Shown here: positions 11,522 to 22,741 of the stretch, one piece after another
Layout of the letters: the number at the start of each line of letters is the position of its first letter
How positions within the stretch are numbered: the stretch's first letter is position 1
Notes under the pieces: model-generated
Told to the model about the DNA's origin: nothing
The model's database searches: none
Seen by the model: only the letters and a program-made list of their open reading frames with translations
Position numbers and translations under genes: made by a program
From: Hirudo medicinalis
Lineage: Eukaryota; Annelida; Clitellata; Hirudinida; Hirudinidae
DNA length: 64,000 nt
Assembly (NCBI GenBank): GCA_011800805.1
Contig: MPNW01000016.1
Coordinates: 173,674 to 237,673, forward strand
Direction: 5' to 3'

Positions 11522-14415
11522 ATGAAGATGAAAGTTTTGTTGCAACTTGCTCATGAGCATCTGGAATTCAGATTACCAGTATATAAAAATTTGTTTGGAT
11601 GAGATTCTGTTTTCATTTTGAATGGATTAAATTAATGTAATATTTATATAAAATTGCTAACTTTTGTACCAATGTTATTTTGCTTAATAATATATATTTA
11701 TTGAATAAACCTATTAATAATCTATATTACTATAAATAATCGTTTAGGTAACTCAATATATTTATAAAATTTATTTTTTTAAATCAATTCACTTAATATA
11801 AATGCCATTTTGCAGGAAATAAAATCGATTGCCAGTACATTTGGCATCAACTTAAATGTACCCTGTGACTACAACAATGATGTAAAATGATTTTTGAATA
11901 TCACAGAATATTCATTGTGATTGAATTGTCATTTTAATACTTCTAGAATCCTTATCTTGTTGTTGACTTGCCTGATGAAGATGCTGCCAGAAAAATTACT
12001 GAGAGATCTGTTCTAGTGAAGTCTGTTCATTCTTTATAAAAGTTGACAAACTTTCTTTATAGAAATAGTTTCCTATTTACACTATGCCACAAAGCTATGA
12101 ATTTTTTTCTGAAGCTATGATTTATTTTATATAGCACCTATAGCTAATAGGGATATATATTGAACTATATTTCTGGTCATTTAGCATCGTATGTAACTAT
12201 TCAGATAAGAGAGATGAATTTTTTCATTACAAGGTCTTCAATGGAAGTATGGGCACAAGCTGATTCCTATTCTTCATTGTTTGATAAGCTAACCACATTG
12301 CCAGCTTCATTTTTGGTAGAAAATAAATTTGAATGATTGATGTTCTTTTGATGATTTTATAAGTACCTTCTCTTTATAGAGCAAATATTTGGAAAAGGAC
12401 AAAAGTTTCAGAATAAAAGTTGATGCTTTCAATAGACAAATCAGTCAGGTGGAAAAAGTGAAAAGAATTGAGGTTAATATTAAATATTGGTTATTCCAAT
12501 TATTTGTGGTTTGTTCCTTATCCATGCATGTTGAATATTTATCACAGGCTTTTTCAGACCTTATTCTCAAATAAAACTGCTCATATTTAATTTTAAATAA
12601 AAGTTGTGCTACAGCTTCTGGGTGAGGGTCCTTTGAAATTTGAGGGAAAGGTTGATTTAAATGACTCTTGTGATGTTACATTCCAACTGATGGAGCATTA
12701 TGGAAGACAAGGAAAGTGCTCCTCACTAACTCCAGCTCAGATATATTTTGGAAGATGGGTGAGGGCTTAAACTTATCAGCATCCTAATCATAATAATTCC
12801 TTTAAAATGACATTTTCAAGATTTCCAATGGTCAAAGAGAAGAAATAAAGAAATACAACTTGAGTGAGAGAAAGTTTATAGGTATAAAGCAAATGCAAAA
12901 TCATTTTGACTTGTAAAACTAACTTGCTGCTGATGATTACTCAGGCAACACATCCATGGATCCCAAACTCTCCATGATCATTGCAAACATGGCAAAGGTC
13001 AATTCAAAATCCTTTGTATATGACCCTTTTGTTGGCACAGGTAAATGATGTGATAAAATTGTTTTGAATCAATGGTTAAAATTTCTTTTATATTGGTGTA
13101 GGTAGTTTGTTGGTATCTTGTGCTCATTATGGGGCCAAAGTAATGGGCAGTGATCTCGACTACAACCTCATATGTGGATATGGTGAGTTAGGAAGGAAGA
13201 GATATGGGAATTTTTTGGTTCACATCCAATATTATTAATCACAGGAAAATCTAGCAGAGCAGGTCAAAAGTGGAGGTCAAAAGAAGAGTCCATAAAAAAC
13301 AACTTGAAACAATATGGTCTCCAGGGGTCCTATGTTGATGTCTTTGTAGCTGATGCTTCTCTCCACAAAATGTGGAGACCCAGCATCTTGTTTGATGCTA
13401 TTGTCACAGATCGTGAGCAATAATTTGTCGCCAATTATTTGCAAGAACTTACTTAACATGTTTATCTATCTGCATTTCAGCTCCTTATGGCATCAGGGAA
13501 CCAACTGAAAAACTTGGATTTCGAAAGCCTCCTCCCCCTGATTATGAGATCCCACTGGAGTTGTTAGTAATAGGAATACCTTCGCTGAAGTTATAACTTC
13601 ATTTTGAAATCTATTAACCATAAAATTAATTATTGATGACTGGAGACATAATCATAAGAGTTATTGAAGGCAATCACTATGAGTCATTTGAAAAATTTAT
13701 GACCTTTGATGCTGTTACTGCTAATATAATTATAATTTCAATGAATTTTTTTACTCTAGGAAGGAGAAACATATACCATGCAAGAAGTCATATGGCTTAA
13801 ATGATATTATTTGTGATCTCCTTCGCTTTGCTGCCAGACACTTGTCTATTGGTGGAAGGCTTGTGTTTTGGATGCCTGTTTGCAGAGAAAGGTTAGCTTT
13901 AGCTTATCCCTTTGATATGCAACTACATGGGATTTCTCCTATGTAAGGAGGATCAAGTTCTTTATATTGGTTATTTCTTGTGGATGTCTGCTGACATTTC
14001 AAAAAATTTGGATTAATTTCGTCTTACTTGCAAGCCAAACTTTGGCAATCATATCCATACAAATCCACATTATTTTCCAGCTATTCAGATTTAAATGTAC
14101 CACGTCACCGATGTTTGGACATCATATCCAATTGCGAGCAGGTCCTCAACAAAAGAGTTAGCAGACGACTCATAACCATGGAAAAAATAAGACATGAGAG
14201 GGTGTGTAAAGATTAGTGATTACTAATAACTGTATGAATATCTCATAGAGTGTAGTTTTGTAGTAACATAATAATAATACTTGTAATAATCATATAATTG
14301 TCATTTTCTAAAGGACGAAGATTTTGAAACTGGAGATGGAGTTAATGGAATGATTTGGCATGATGACCATTACAAGAAAGCTTCCTTCAGAGATATTTAT
14401 TTTAAAAAAAATTAG
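11522..14415 (+). CDS. TRMT11: tRNA (guanine(10)-N2)-methyltransferase catalytic subunit TRMT11
   Basis: Fourteen coding exons: 11522-11578, 11816-11881, 11947-12020, 12234-12315, 12380-12472, 12615-12758, 12821-12881, 12945-13040, 13102-13182, 13245-13412, 13481-13566, 13764-13891, 14081-14201, 14314-14415. They sum to 453 codons with stop (452 residues; human 463). N-terminal THUMP region: LAHEHLEFRLP, LTPAQIYFGRW. The Rossmann SAM site is DPFVGTGSLLVSCAHYGAKV. The catalytic motif TDPPYGIRE is split across the 13245-13412 and 13481-13566 exons. Later landmarks are GGRLVFWMPV and LDIISNCEQVL...SRRLITMEKI. In other eukaryotes TRMT11 with TRMT112 makes m2G10 in tRNA. The C-terminus (SFRDIYFKKN) fits the family ending. 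Stop TAG 14413-14415. Confidence 0.96.
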
Positions 14416-14435
14416 AGACCATCGAAATTAAATTC

Positions 14436-14441
14436 AATAAA
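14436..14441 (+). terminator. AATAAA polyadenylation signal of TRMT11
   Basis: Canonical hexamer 21 bases after the TRMT11 stop codon. It implies a very short 3' UTR, consistent with the convergent kinase gene ending at 14741. Confidence 0.6.
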
Positions 14442-14740
14442 ACTCCTGTCTCTCATGTCTTATTAAAGACACAAAAAATTCAAATCACCAAAGTTTTATT
14501 GCATATGCTAAGCAAGTAATAATCCGTAAAGATTGTCATGGCACTGCCATTTGACCACTTTAAGGCTTGGATGATGTCGTGAGCTGTGCTGGAGTTACCC
14601 GAATGCTCAAACCAGATGTCCTTATGAAGACAGATTTACTTTTCAAGACAGGCTAAGATTTGTGTTATCCCATCATTGTTCAAGAATAACTGATCAGCTC
14701 TGCGAAGGTAATGCTGGAAGACGAGTTTCGTCCACATGAC

Positions 14741-17700
14741 TCATTCTCCGGCTTTGTTACGTTCTCCGTCTTGTGATTTGGCTTCCTTCATTTCAATCCA
14801 GCCTATATCCTCCCACAATTTACCTTGGAAAGCTTGATCCTTGGCGGCCAGTAGTGAATCCCACTCGGTTTTTATTGAGAGAGTCTCAATCTTATTTAAT
14901 ATGATAAGTAATGAATTTTGAGTAAATCATTTTGTATAAGTAATGATTAATGTTAAATATCATACAGGCTTGGTCTTGAATGGAGGTGCAGGTATTTTTC
15001 GTAGTAGTAGGTCATCCCACTTAGTATTCTGGTGAAGATAAAGTATTAATATCTAAATATTCCAATTTAATATCATTGTTGATTAGCTGTAGTGAGTGTT
15101 CTATTCATACCAACTTTGAAAAAAACATGTTTCATTATATCTTTTCCACCGTTTGGACCCGCTCCAAGTCTCTCCAGAGGGTTTGTGTGAAAGAGCTATA
15201 TAGATAATTAATCATTAAAAATTTATAGTTTTTAAACTTAGCACGTTTTCACTGAAGACCAACTTTTTTCAGTAAGTCATAAGCATTTCGACTTAGTTTA
15301 GGGACATCCATGACCAACACCGGCAGAACTGTTATGAACTAGAATGAACAATGAAAAATGGTATTATCTCTGTGAAATTCGCTTATGCTGGATGACGGAA
15401 GTACATGGATGAGTTCCTAATGTACTGTTTTGCCACCAGTGCTCAGTACAAATTTCAATCTAAAAAGTGCTTCATTCTGGAACTGTGACGATAAGAAATA
15501 TGTTCCATTTGGTCAGTTGTTGCTGCATAACAAGACTGTACATGTAGGCATACAGTATTGCCACATTTCTAACGTCACTTAAGAAACATGCATTTGTTCA
15601 TTTCAGAGATATCAAACGCCCTGCGAAGGTTATGCATTGTTATTTGAATGATCCCAAAAGTTATGGAATCATATTGCGGAACAAATTTTTCTCTAGGAAG
15701 AACTCAAAAACTGGACGAACGTCAGAGTATGGGCCGCCCATTAATTATATCAACAAAATAAGGGGGGGATGGAGTTTAAAAAAAGTTTGCCAATTCTTGA
15801 CAAGGGGAAGGGGGAGTTTAAGATTATTTTTTATGATAAAAATCTATATTGTGACAGATGGATCTATAAAATCATTGTTAGTAGTTGCAACTAGTAATTG
15901 TTAGTAATTTTATAAACATTTACAAACTATAAAACTTTTTTTATCATCAACGGTCTTGGTTTCGGGTGTCGTCATTCATTTTGTTGAATACTGGACTGAC
16001 AGCAGCTAAGAAGAAGGCTCCCCTTCTGATGTATACCTTCTATTGAATACTGTTGCCAGATCAGGACTGGGTTGCGGCAAGGCAAAAACTCATTTCATTG
16101 CTTTATTCAAAAAGTTGGTCTAGGCAAACCTGAGGCTGTGACTTATTCTGGTCCAACTTAAACGGCCATCAGGTCAGGCAACGTAACTCAATCAAAGTCA
16201 TCAGCCTAAGCTCATGGATTACAAAAGGCTACTTGAATTTGAAGAATTCGACCTTATTTGATAAAAAAAAAAAAGATGAACGCAATAAGTTGGTCAAACC
16301 TATTCTTTTTTTGACTGGACGGTGGACCGGATGAAAATCCAAGATACCAAAAAATTATTGATGTGGCAATCCATGATTTTCTGAAGCACAACCTCGATGC
16401 ATTGTTCATCACAACAAATACACCTGGTAGGCGCACGTTTAATCGATTAGAAAGTCGGATGGCTCCTTTGAGTCGAGAACTGTCAGGCCTAATCTTACCT
16501 ATTTTTGTTAGAATGAATGGTTAGATGAACATTATGTCGACTTGTCCGGTTTATCAGTTCAAGAAAATGATGGAAATGATGAATCCAATATGCTTATTGT
16601 TACGATTGAGGAACATTTGACTTTCCCATGGGAAATTGGTAGAAGCTGGCATAAAAAATTGACAATAATATACACTTTAACAATTATTTTATTTATTTTC
16701 AAAATTAAATAGTCACAAAATCAAAGTATTACAAGATACAATTTAAAAAATTGTAAAATAAATTTGGGGGACGGTCAATCTTTTGACATAATTTTGATAG
16801 GGGCTCTTTAAATGTTTGGCAGTTGTTGACAAGGGGATGGAGGGGGGTCAAAAATTGCCTTAAATCTGTTGAAATAATTAATGGACAACGCCAGAGATAA
16901 TTTGTCCGAGAATCTTTCAAAGTGATTAACTCAACAATAGACTTTAAAAATAAGTTTAATTTTGAGGTAAAACCATACTCAAATGTCTTGGGAGAAGTGG
17001 TTTACAGAACCAAGGTTTGTTAAGTATCAGCATAAACCATTTCTAAAAGAAGCTCACAGTTAAGCTGGACAAGAGGGATGGTGAATTTGGAGATGAACTG
17101 AGCCTGGGTTATTTTTCTAATGACAAAATTGATGGTCCATGAATAGATGGTCCAGATGAATTTAAATGTTACTGGTATAATGTGAGAGGGTGTCAAAAAC
17201 ATTTTTCAAACGGAATTTCGGAGATGGCTCAGTAATACTCTGAACCGCCATTTTTTTCCACTGTTCATCCGAACTTGTTTTCTTAGAGGGAACCAGAATT
17301 CATCGAATTACAATTAGGGGCCATCCATTTATGACGTCCACATGGAGAGGGGAGGGGATCCGAACAAAGTGGATGCTTATGGACGGGGGGAGGGGGTTAG
17401 CAGAATGTGGACGTCCATAAAAACAATAAACGTAGTAAAAATATCGTAAAATAAAGTTACTTTTTAACAATTCGACCCATAAGTTGCTAGTGAGAACTTA
17501 TAAAAAAAATTGTTATTATCAACTTCGGTCAAAGTGTCGTTCGACCTCTTACATGACCAAGTGAACTTAAGGAAACAGAAATGCAATAATTTGAGCGAAA
17601 GCATCAATGGCGGCAAAAAAAACTAACTTAAGCCCCCGTAGCTCAAAAATAAAAATAAAATACATTTGTGGACAAACACAAGAAGAAAGAAATTATTTGT

Positions 17701-20676
17701 GGTGAGATATTGATTGAAAGTTAAGTTCACGAATAGCCGAGTCAAAGCGAGAAACAGATGATGAAATTACAATATCGGCAGGCAAGGAGTTCCTTGATCC
17801 AACAACTCGGTTACAGAAGAAATTCTTAGTGAGTTCACATCTGATTTTACCAGTTCTTAGTTTAAAATTATGACCTCGTGTCCTAGAATACGTTGAGGGT
17901 AGGAGAGAGAAGGAGACTGTGCAATTAAGCAGTCCTTAACTTGAAGCAAAGTGATAGGTCAGCCCAACTTGTTAACGTTCCCTTACACATTTCAAGTCGA
18001 ACAGCTTAACATATAAATAACGATACAGTATAAAAATAATTATCATATCATTTATGCCGTTTTAATTTTCAAAGTATGTTTATTATTAGAAACAAGTCTA
18101 AAGTTATATCATTTCATATTAGTGACCGCTCACACGTTGACGCCATTTTGACTCCATAGTTTGCCTAACAAAGTTGATACCCCACCCAAGCTTCAGTTTA
18201 TCGAAATAATTTTTTTCGTTATTTATATAAGTTTATCGAAAATTTTTCATTTCAACCTGAAAATGCTTTTTAAATTATTCTCCGAAATTAGGAGAAACAT
18301 TTTTGCTGCTGAGGAAGTACATTTTAATTAACGCTTATCAACCCCACTGCATCAAAAATCGTGACCGACTCCACGACCCCCCTTTTAGAAAGAGTTTATG
18401 GATTATACATTGGATGGACATCAATAGATGGATAGCGGCAAGGATCAGAGCATTATTTTGTATGTGTTCCGAGTTAAACAATTCCTACTTTTCCAGTGAG
18501 CATTGCATGTATAATTACTCCGAGGCTCCAAAAATCACTGGACCTTCGCGTGATCATACCGGGAATTAGAAATTCCGGTCCCTGATATAACTTTGTCCCG
18601 GATTTATCAAAAATTGTTGTATTGTGCCTGACATCGGTGACCGCCATACCAAAGTCAATCAGCTTCGGGTAACCGTAACGATCCAGGACAATATTCTCAA
18701 GTTTGATATCTCTGCAAACAGTATTGTTACATCGATTAAAGTGGTGGCTGGAGACGTGACGGGCAACGACTTTTGTCAGAGATTTCCATAGTCATGAGGC
18801 TATAAGGCTGGGGATGGGGGTAATGGTAGAGTATGGTTAGGGATGGATTTAGGTACCAAAAGTCGCTGCCTGTGAGTTGGCTTTTGCCCGTCACTTGGCT
18901 AACAATCGATTAAAGTGAGGACTCTTATTTAAAATACTTATTTGTTTACCTGTGAGCCACATCGAAGCTGTGCAGATAACCTATGGCCAGAAGGACACAG
19001 GCTGAGTAGAAGACGGTTCTAGGTTCAGTAAAAAACTTATCGAGCGATAAAGCCATATTTAAACTTCGGCCCTCAAGGTACTCCATAACAAATATTATGT
19101 GTCCCTAAAAAGTACATTTGACTATTAAGAAATACAAAACATTAAAATTACAAATCACAAATGAATTACCACTGTTTGGTAACAAGCAAATATTTTAACA
19201 ATGAATGGATGCCAAGTCGGAGCTAGCAAGTCCATGATGGTTTTCTCTGCATTGACCAAAGTACTATATCGAATCACTTTCTTGATGACTTTCATGGCAT
19301 ATTTCATTCCGTTTTCTTTATCGGCAACTAAGAGAACCTGAAAATTGTGCATTTGTTCCAATGTCGCTTAGAATAGTAGTATATGTGTTTAAAAAAAAAG
19401 GCATCTTGAGAAAGTTGTGATGAGACGTAGCATTTTGCACTGGCATAAGTTTAAAGTATTTGGCAAAACTTAATGTATCAGTTAAAAGCTCCAAAGAAAA
19501 TCTATGCTTTGTCTCAATTAAAAAAAGAAATGAGAACTATATTTAAAGATCTCTTGAAAAGCAAACACCTTAACTTGAACCAAGTAAAAATAACAACTTA
19601 TCCATTTAAAATAAATAGGCTTAATAACGGCCAAATGGAACATCGAAATCTCTCAATAAGCATTCAAATAAAATAATAATTATAATCATAATAGTGAACT
19701 AAGGTCCATAGAATCATTGACCTTCCCACAACATCCTCTTCCTATTAGGTTCAAAATCTGATATTTCCCAATGTAATATATGTTGCCATCTGCGTGTTCA
19801 TTTATGTTTCCTTCTAGAATGCTTGCGGTTACGTTCGGCAACTCTGTTTGAAGAAATTAATCAAGCTTATTAAATAATAGTTCGTAATTGCCGTTTAATT
19901 GAACCATTTTGCTTGGAACTTCTATCATTTTCCAGTAAGAAGATGTTAAAAGAACTCCTCCCACCGTAGTCATCGTTGATCCCAGTAACTAGTCGTAAAC
20001 TTTCCTTGTATTTTTTCTTCTCGAGGGAGCTCCTATTTTTCCAGAAAAATAAATGCCTCAGAGAATGTCTCAGAGAACCCTTCCCAGCGGCTGATATCTT
20101 GTCGAATCTGAACGTTTTAGCATCATTTGGGCGGTTGTTTCGAGAGACGGGCCTGATAACCTGCCTGGATTTCAACTTCTCCCTCACCCATTTTTCTTGC
20201 TCCTCTTCGATTTTTCTCATCTCATCCTCGATTCTCTTCAATTCCTGATTTGCTTCTTGAATTTTTTTCTGCTCCTCTTTGATTTTCTTCAATTTTTCTT
20301 CCCTTTCTATTCGCTGCCTCTTCACGAGTTCGTTCCAAAACATATTCTCTTCATTTCGGGAAGTTGCATTCTTTGACTCTAAAATCTGGGATTTAACATG
20401 AGATGATTTTCCAGATTTTTGTTCATCTTTCGTAGTGAAATCTGATATCATATCGAATACTCTGTTGAGCAGACCCTCCTTTTTGTGCTTGTACGACGGA
20501 TTGGAATCATTGTCTTCCTGGAGTGTATCTGTATGACTAGTATATTCCGTTATGCTCTGATTTCAATTAAATTGTTTTAGTCATTTCAGAAATTTTACTT
20601 CTCAAAAATGGTAATGTCTAACCTCTGGAGTTATCTTTGCAAAAGCCTTTAAACAAAAGGTAGGACAGCAGCCCAT
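14741..20676 (-). CDS. divergent AGC-family Ser/Thr kinase with MGCC N-terminus and coiled coil
   Basis: Exons in transcript order: 20676-20623, 20556-19965, 19843-19722, 19337-19170, 19104-18950, 18711-18489, an unresolved segment, ~15328-15264, 15195-15115, 15028-14966, 14890-14741. The protein starts MGCCPTFCLKAF, which fits N-myristoylation (G2, T6) plus palmitoylation (C3, C4). A ~60-residue charged coiled coil follows (KLKKIKEEQKKIQEANQ...). The kinase domain shows the glycine loop IGRGCCGKV, VAIK lysine in YAMKVIKK, HPFIVKIFACYQT, FVMEYLEGRSL, EPRTVFYSACVLL, catalytic loop HRDIKLEN, LIDFGMA, then DFWSLGVIIHAMLTGK. The tail has NPLERLGAGPNGGKDIMKHV and RKIPAPPFKTKP, typical of the PKC/PKN/AKT AGC group. 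The APE motif is altered to IPG and the activation loop is atypical. The short segment after subdomain IX was not found in the ~3.2-kb intron. Activity is uncertain. Confidence 0.8.
15733..15850. mobile_element. MITE fragment with CCATTAATTA end, copy 1
   Basis: The sequence GCCGCCCATTAATTATATC is followed by a G-run block and TTCTTGACAAGGGGAAGGGG. The same motif order (CCATTAATTA, TCAAC, TTGACAAGGGG-type strings) recurs, inverted, at 16767-16895. It lies in the large kinase intron. Borders are approximate. Confidence 0.5.
15990..16710 (+). other. possible exons of an unidentified plus-strand gene inside the kinase intron
   Basis: Three open segments look more coding-like than the surrounding intron. 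One around 16215-16260 reads LMDYKRLLEFEEFDL. One around 16318-16430 reads DENPRYQKIIDVAIHDFLKH and ends in a plausible donor. One around 16512-16660 reads EWLDEHYVDLSGLSV then FPWEIGRSWHKK. No domain is recognised and I could not join the segments with certainty. This may be a nested gene, a decayed transposon gene, or chance. Confidence 0.22.
16767..16895. mobile_element. MITE fragment with CCATTAATTA end, copy 2 (inverted)
   Basis: On the minus strand this reads GTTGTCCATTAATTATTTCA, then C-runs and CCCCTTGTCAACAACTGCC. It mirrors the block at 15733-15850. The two could be ends of one ~1.16-kb element or two separate MITE copies. Confidence 0.5.
17314..17426. mobile_element. short palindromic MITE
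   Basis: A ~110-bp element with near-perfect inverted ends. The left contains TTTATGACGTCCACAT, and the right end reverse-complements to TTTATGGACGTCCACAT. The interior is G-rich (GGAGAGGGGAGGGG, GGGGGGAGGGGG). No coding capacity. Confidence 0.65.
17690..18010 (-). mobile_element. non-LTR retrotransposon (reverse transcriptase C-terminal) remnant
   Basis: A minus-strand frame reads TRGHNFKLRTGKIRCELTKN, then FFCNRVVGSRNSLPADIV. The pattern of basic residues, then NFF..R(V/I)V..WNSLP, is the familiar carboxyl end of the ORF2/reverse-transcriptase protein of RTE/CR1/jockey-type LINEs. Upstream the frame is broken by stops, so this is a truncated, dead copy. It lies inside the large kinase intron, in the same orientation as that gene. 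Confidence 0.6.
18744..18904. mobile_element. 161-bp insertion flanked by 13-bp direct repeat
   Basis: The 13-mer ATCGATTAAAGTG occurs at 18731-18743 and again at 18905-18917. The 161-bp block between them has its own inverted features (TGACGGGCAACGACTTTTG near the left, CAAAAGTCGC and TTTTGCCCGTCAC near the right). It fills most of the 18712-18949 kinase intron. The arrangement indicates insertion of a small non-autonomous element with target-site duplication. Confidence 0.7.
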
Positions 20677-21577
20677 ATTATTGATTTGAATTTATATTAA
20701 ATTCGAAATGTTTCAAGAAATCCATTGCCGAATTAAATGACGTAAACAAACCCTTGTTGATACTAAGGCAATAAAGTTAGTTTGTCGGAAGTGCATACAT
20801 TTTTGTGAAATTAGAAACTGCACAAAATAAATGATAAAAGCCTGAATAAATGTTTTTATAAATATTATATCACCATATCATATTAATATTTTGACGATTT
20901 ACGTAATTAACACTTATTTCAACTTGAGAATGCCAACTAAAAGAATGTCTCAAGCATAAATTGCAACCGTTCCATAAAATGTTAGTATACACCTAAAAAT
21001 CCATTAAACGAAAAAGAAAAACAAATTGTGTGATCATTTTAGGGAAATGCATACTGGGAGTATGAAAGGGCTCATAAAAAGTTGGGGATGACGAAAATCA
21101 TAATTGGTTTCACAGAATCCTTAAGAATCCAATGAATCATCCTTTTGTTTTATTCATTATATCTATCTAATAATGTCTCTGATGCTACCCGTAAAACTGA
21201 AACAAAAAAAATCATGACATTTCACCCGATTACGGTATATTGGCATTGATAATAAATATGCTCTGTATTTGTTTATTGAATCTTTTTCAATTCAAATTTT
21301 TTGCTGGTTCTGTGATCGTAGGAAGCCCAAGCAAAAAGCTCAGCCAACAGAAAAGCGAAGTTGTGATTCCGGGTGCCAAAGTGAAGCTAATAAACTACAA
21401 AGCATGAACATTGCTGAATGATAGCTGCTCGGCTAAAAGCAATAAAATGGGCTTTTCAACAGCTTATTAAGTTTGCAAACCCACGCGTCAAGAGGCAATG
21501 ACGCGTGTCAAGTCCTCTGCGAAATGTTTGACACTTCGTAGAAAGTCGATTTTTGCCGAAATCTGTTAAACGATATA
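20677..21577. promoter_or_regulatory. divergent spacer between the kinase and the PTB-like gene
   Basis: About 900 bp between the minus-strand kinase start at 20676 and the plus-strand ATG at 21578. It should contain both promoters. No coding frame or repeat is recognised. Confidence 0.4.
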
Positions 21578-22741
21578 ATGTCTGTTTCGAACAACGAGGT
21601 TTATAGCAACCGAATCAGCAACCTCACCTTCAGTAAAGATGCATGGCTGATAGGCAAATTATGTGCTAATGATATATACGACTTTACTGCCGATTTGGAC
21701 AGAATTAAAGAAGAATTCGGAAGCAGCTTAAAAACCCGATTGAAGCTTTCCCCAAGAGGTCTGACAAGCGGAGGATCACTATCGAAAATTCTTGAACCTT
21801 CTCGAATAGCCTCGAAAGAACATTTCGATTTGTCAAGAATTTGTGACATCTACCAGGATCGAAAATATGCAAATGTTCTCATCTGCATCTTCAAATCGAG
21901 AATTCAAAACTACTTTTTTGAGGTCTTCGCTTACAAATTACAAAGACCAAAAGACGTTTTGGAATTTCAAGACTTGTTTACTGAACTTGTTACCGGTACT
22001 CCAAGACAAAGACCTGAAGATCAAATCGACTATAGGTTCAGCACCCTCAACCTGGCACCTATGAAAAGCGAAGGCACGTATACAACGAATGGTTATACAA
22101 AAACAAGCGTCCTCGGGTTTGCTTCCCCCACTTTCAGACCTCTGGATTCAAGTGTTTATGGACACCGATTGGACATGAACCAGCCATTTCACGAAAGCTA
22201 CTACCCAGGAAAAATTCGACTTCGTGATGTCGGGATTCAAGTCAACAGGGAGAAAATGGGTGTGGCAAATGGTGGTGAGCAGTGCCAATTATTTTGTCGA
22301 AGAACGAAAGTTTACTCATTCAATAATGCAGTTTTATCAGATGTTGCTTGCATGGCCTCTCCTTCAGGATGCTACGGCGATTCCGATGGACAGGCTGTAG
22401 TTCACACCAGAGGCAACCAAAACCAGTTGAGGAGGGGATGTGCAAACTATGAAGATTGGTATCGACCAAGGACATATTCACCATCCTTCAGAAATGGATA
22501 CAATGGTAGGAGCAATAGTCCCTCTCACAGAAAGACACGGAGAGAACTACAAAGTCGCATGTTGTCCATATCGAATAGCGATTCTTCAGACGAAGTTCAA
22601 GTGCAGTTGGCTGGAGAGCGCAATCGAAATATCCAGCATCGCGCTCAAGACTATATGGATCATCCTGCTATTTATGAAAGGAGAGATTTCAGGAAACAAG
22701 GAGTAAATGGCGATTTGTATTATGGCAGGTCTCGTTTTTGA
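21578..22741 (+). CDS. intronless 387-residue protein with PTB/PID-like N-terminal region
   Basis: Single uninterrupted frame from ATG 21578 to TGA 22739-22741. Residues ~20-140 read like a phosphotyrosine-binding/PH-superfold domain: KDAWLIGKLCANDIYDF, then LKTRLKLSPRGL, DLSRICDIYQDRKYANVLIC, NYFFEVFAYKLQRPKDVLEF and a closing helix QDLFTELV. This strand order, with an 'RI.....D..Y.N' segment and a C-terminal helix, is PTB-like, but the similarity is weak and was judged by eye. The remaining ~240 residues are rich in Ser, Arg, Asn and Tyr and probably disordered (RPRTYSPSFRNGYNGRSNSP). A PTB adaptor role would be inference. Lack of introns is unusual among its neighbours and could reflect a retrogene. 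No signal peptide or membrane segment. Confidence 0.72.
   Translation: MSVSNNEVYSNRISNLTFSKDAWLIGKLCANDIYDFTADLDRIKEEFGSSLKTRLKLSPRGLTSGGSLSKILEPSRIASKEHFDLSRICDIYQDRKYANVLICIFKSRIQNYFFEVFAYKLQRPKDVLEFQDLFTELVTGTPRQRPEDQIDYRFSTLNLAPMKSEGTYTTNGYTKTSVLGFASPTFRPLDSSVYGHRLDMNQPFHESYYPGKIRLRDVGIQVNREKMGVANGGEQCQLFCRRTKVYSFNNAVLSDVACMASPSGCYGDSDGQAVVHTRGNQNQLRRGCANYEDWYRPRTYSPSFRNGYNGRSNSPSHRKTRRELQSRMLSISNSDSSDEVQVQLAGERNRNIQHRAQDYMDHPAIYERRDFRKQGVNGDLYYGRSRF

Noticed and set aside
16254..16436. Minus-strand 60-codon ORF in the kinase intron considered as the missing kinase exon
   Set aside because: It lacks the expected PF...G and following helix pattern of AGC subdomains X-XI.
19976..20248. Plus-strand 90-codon ORF
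   Set aside because: Antisense of the kinase coiled-coil exon.
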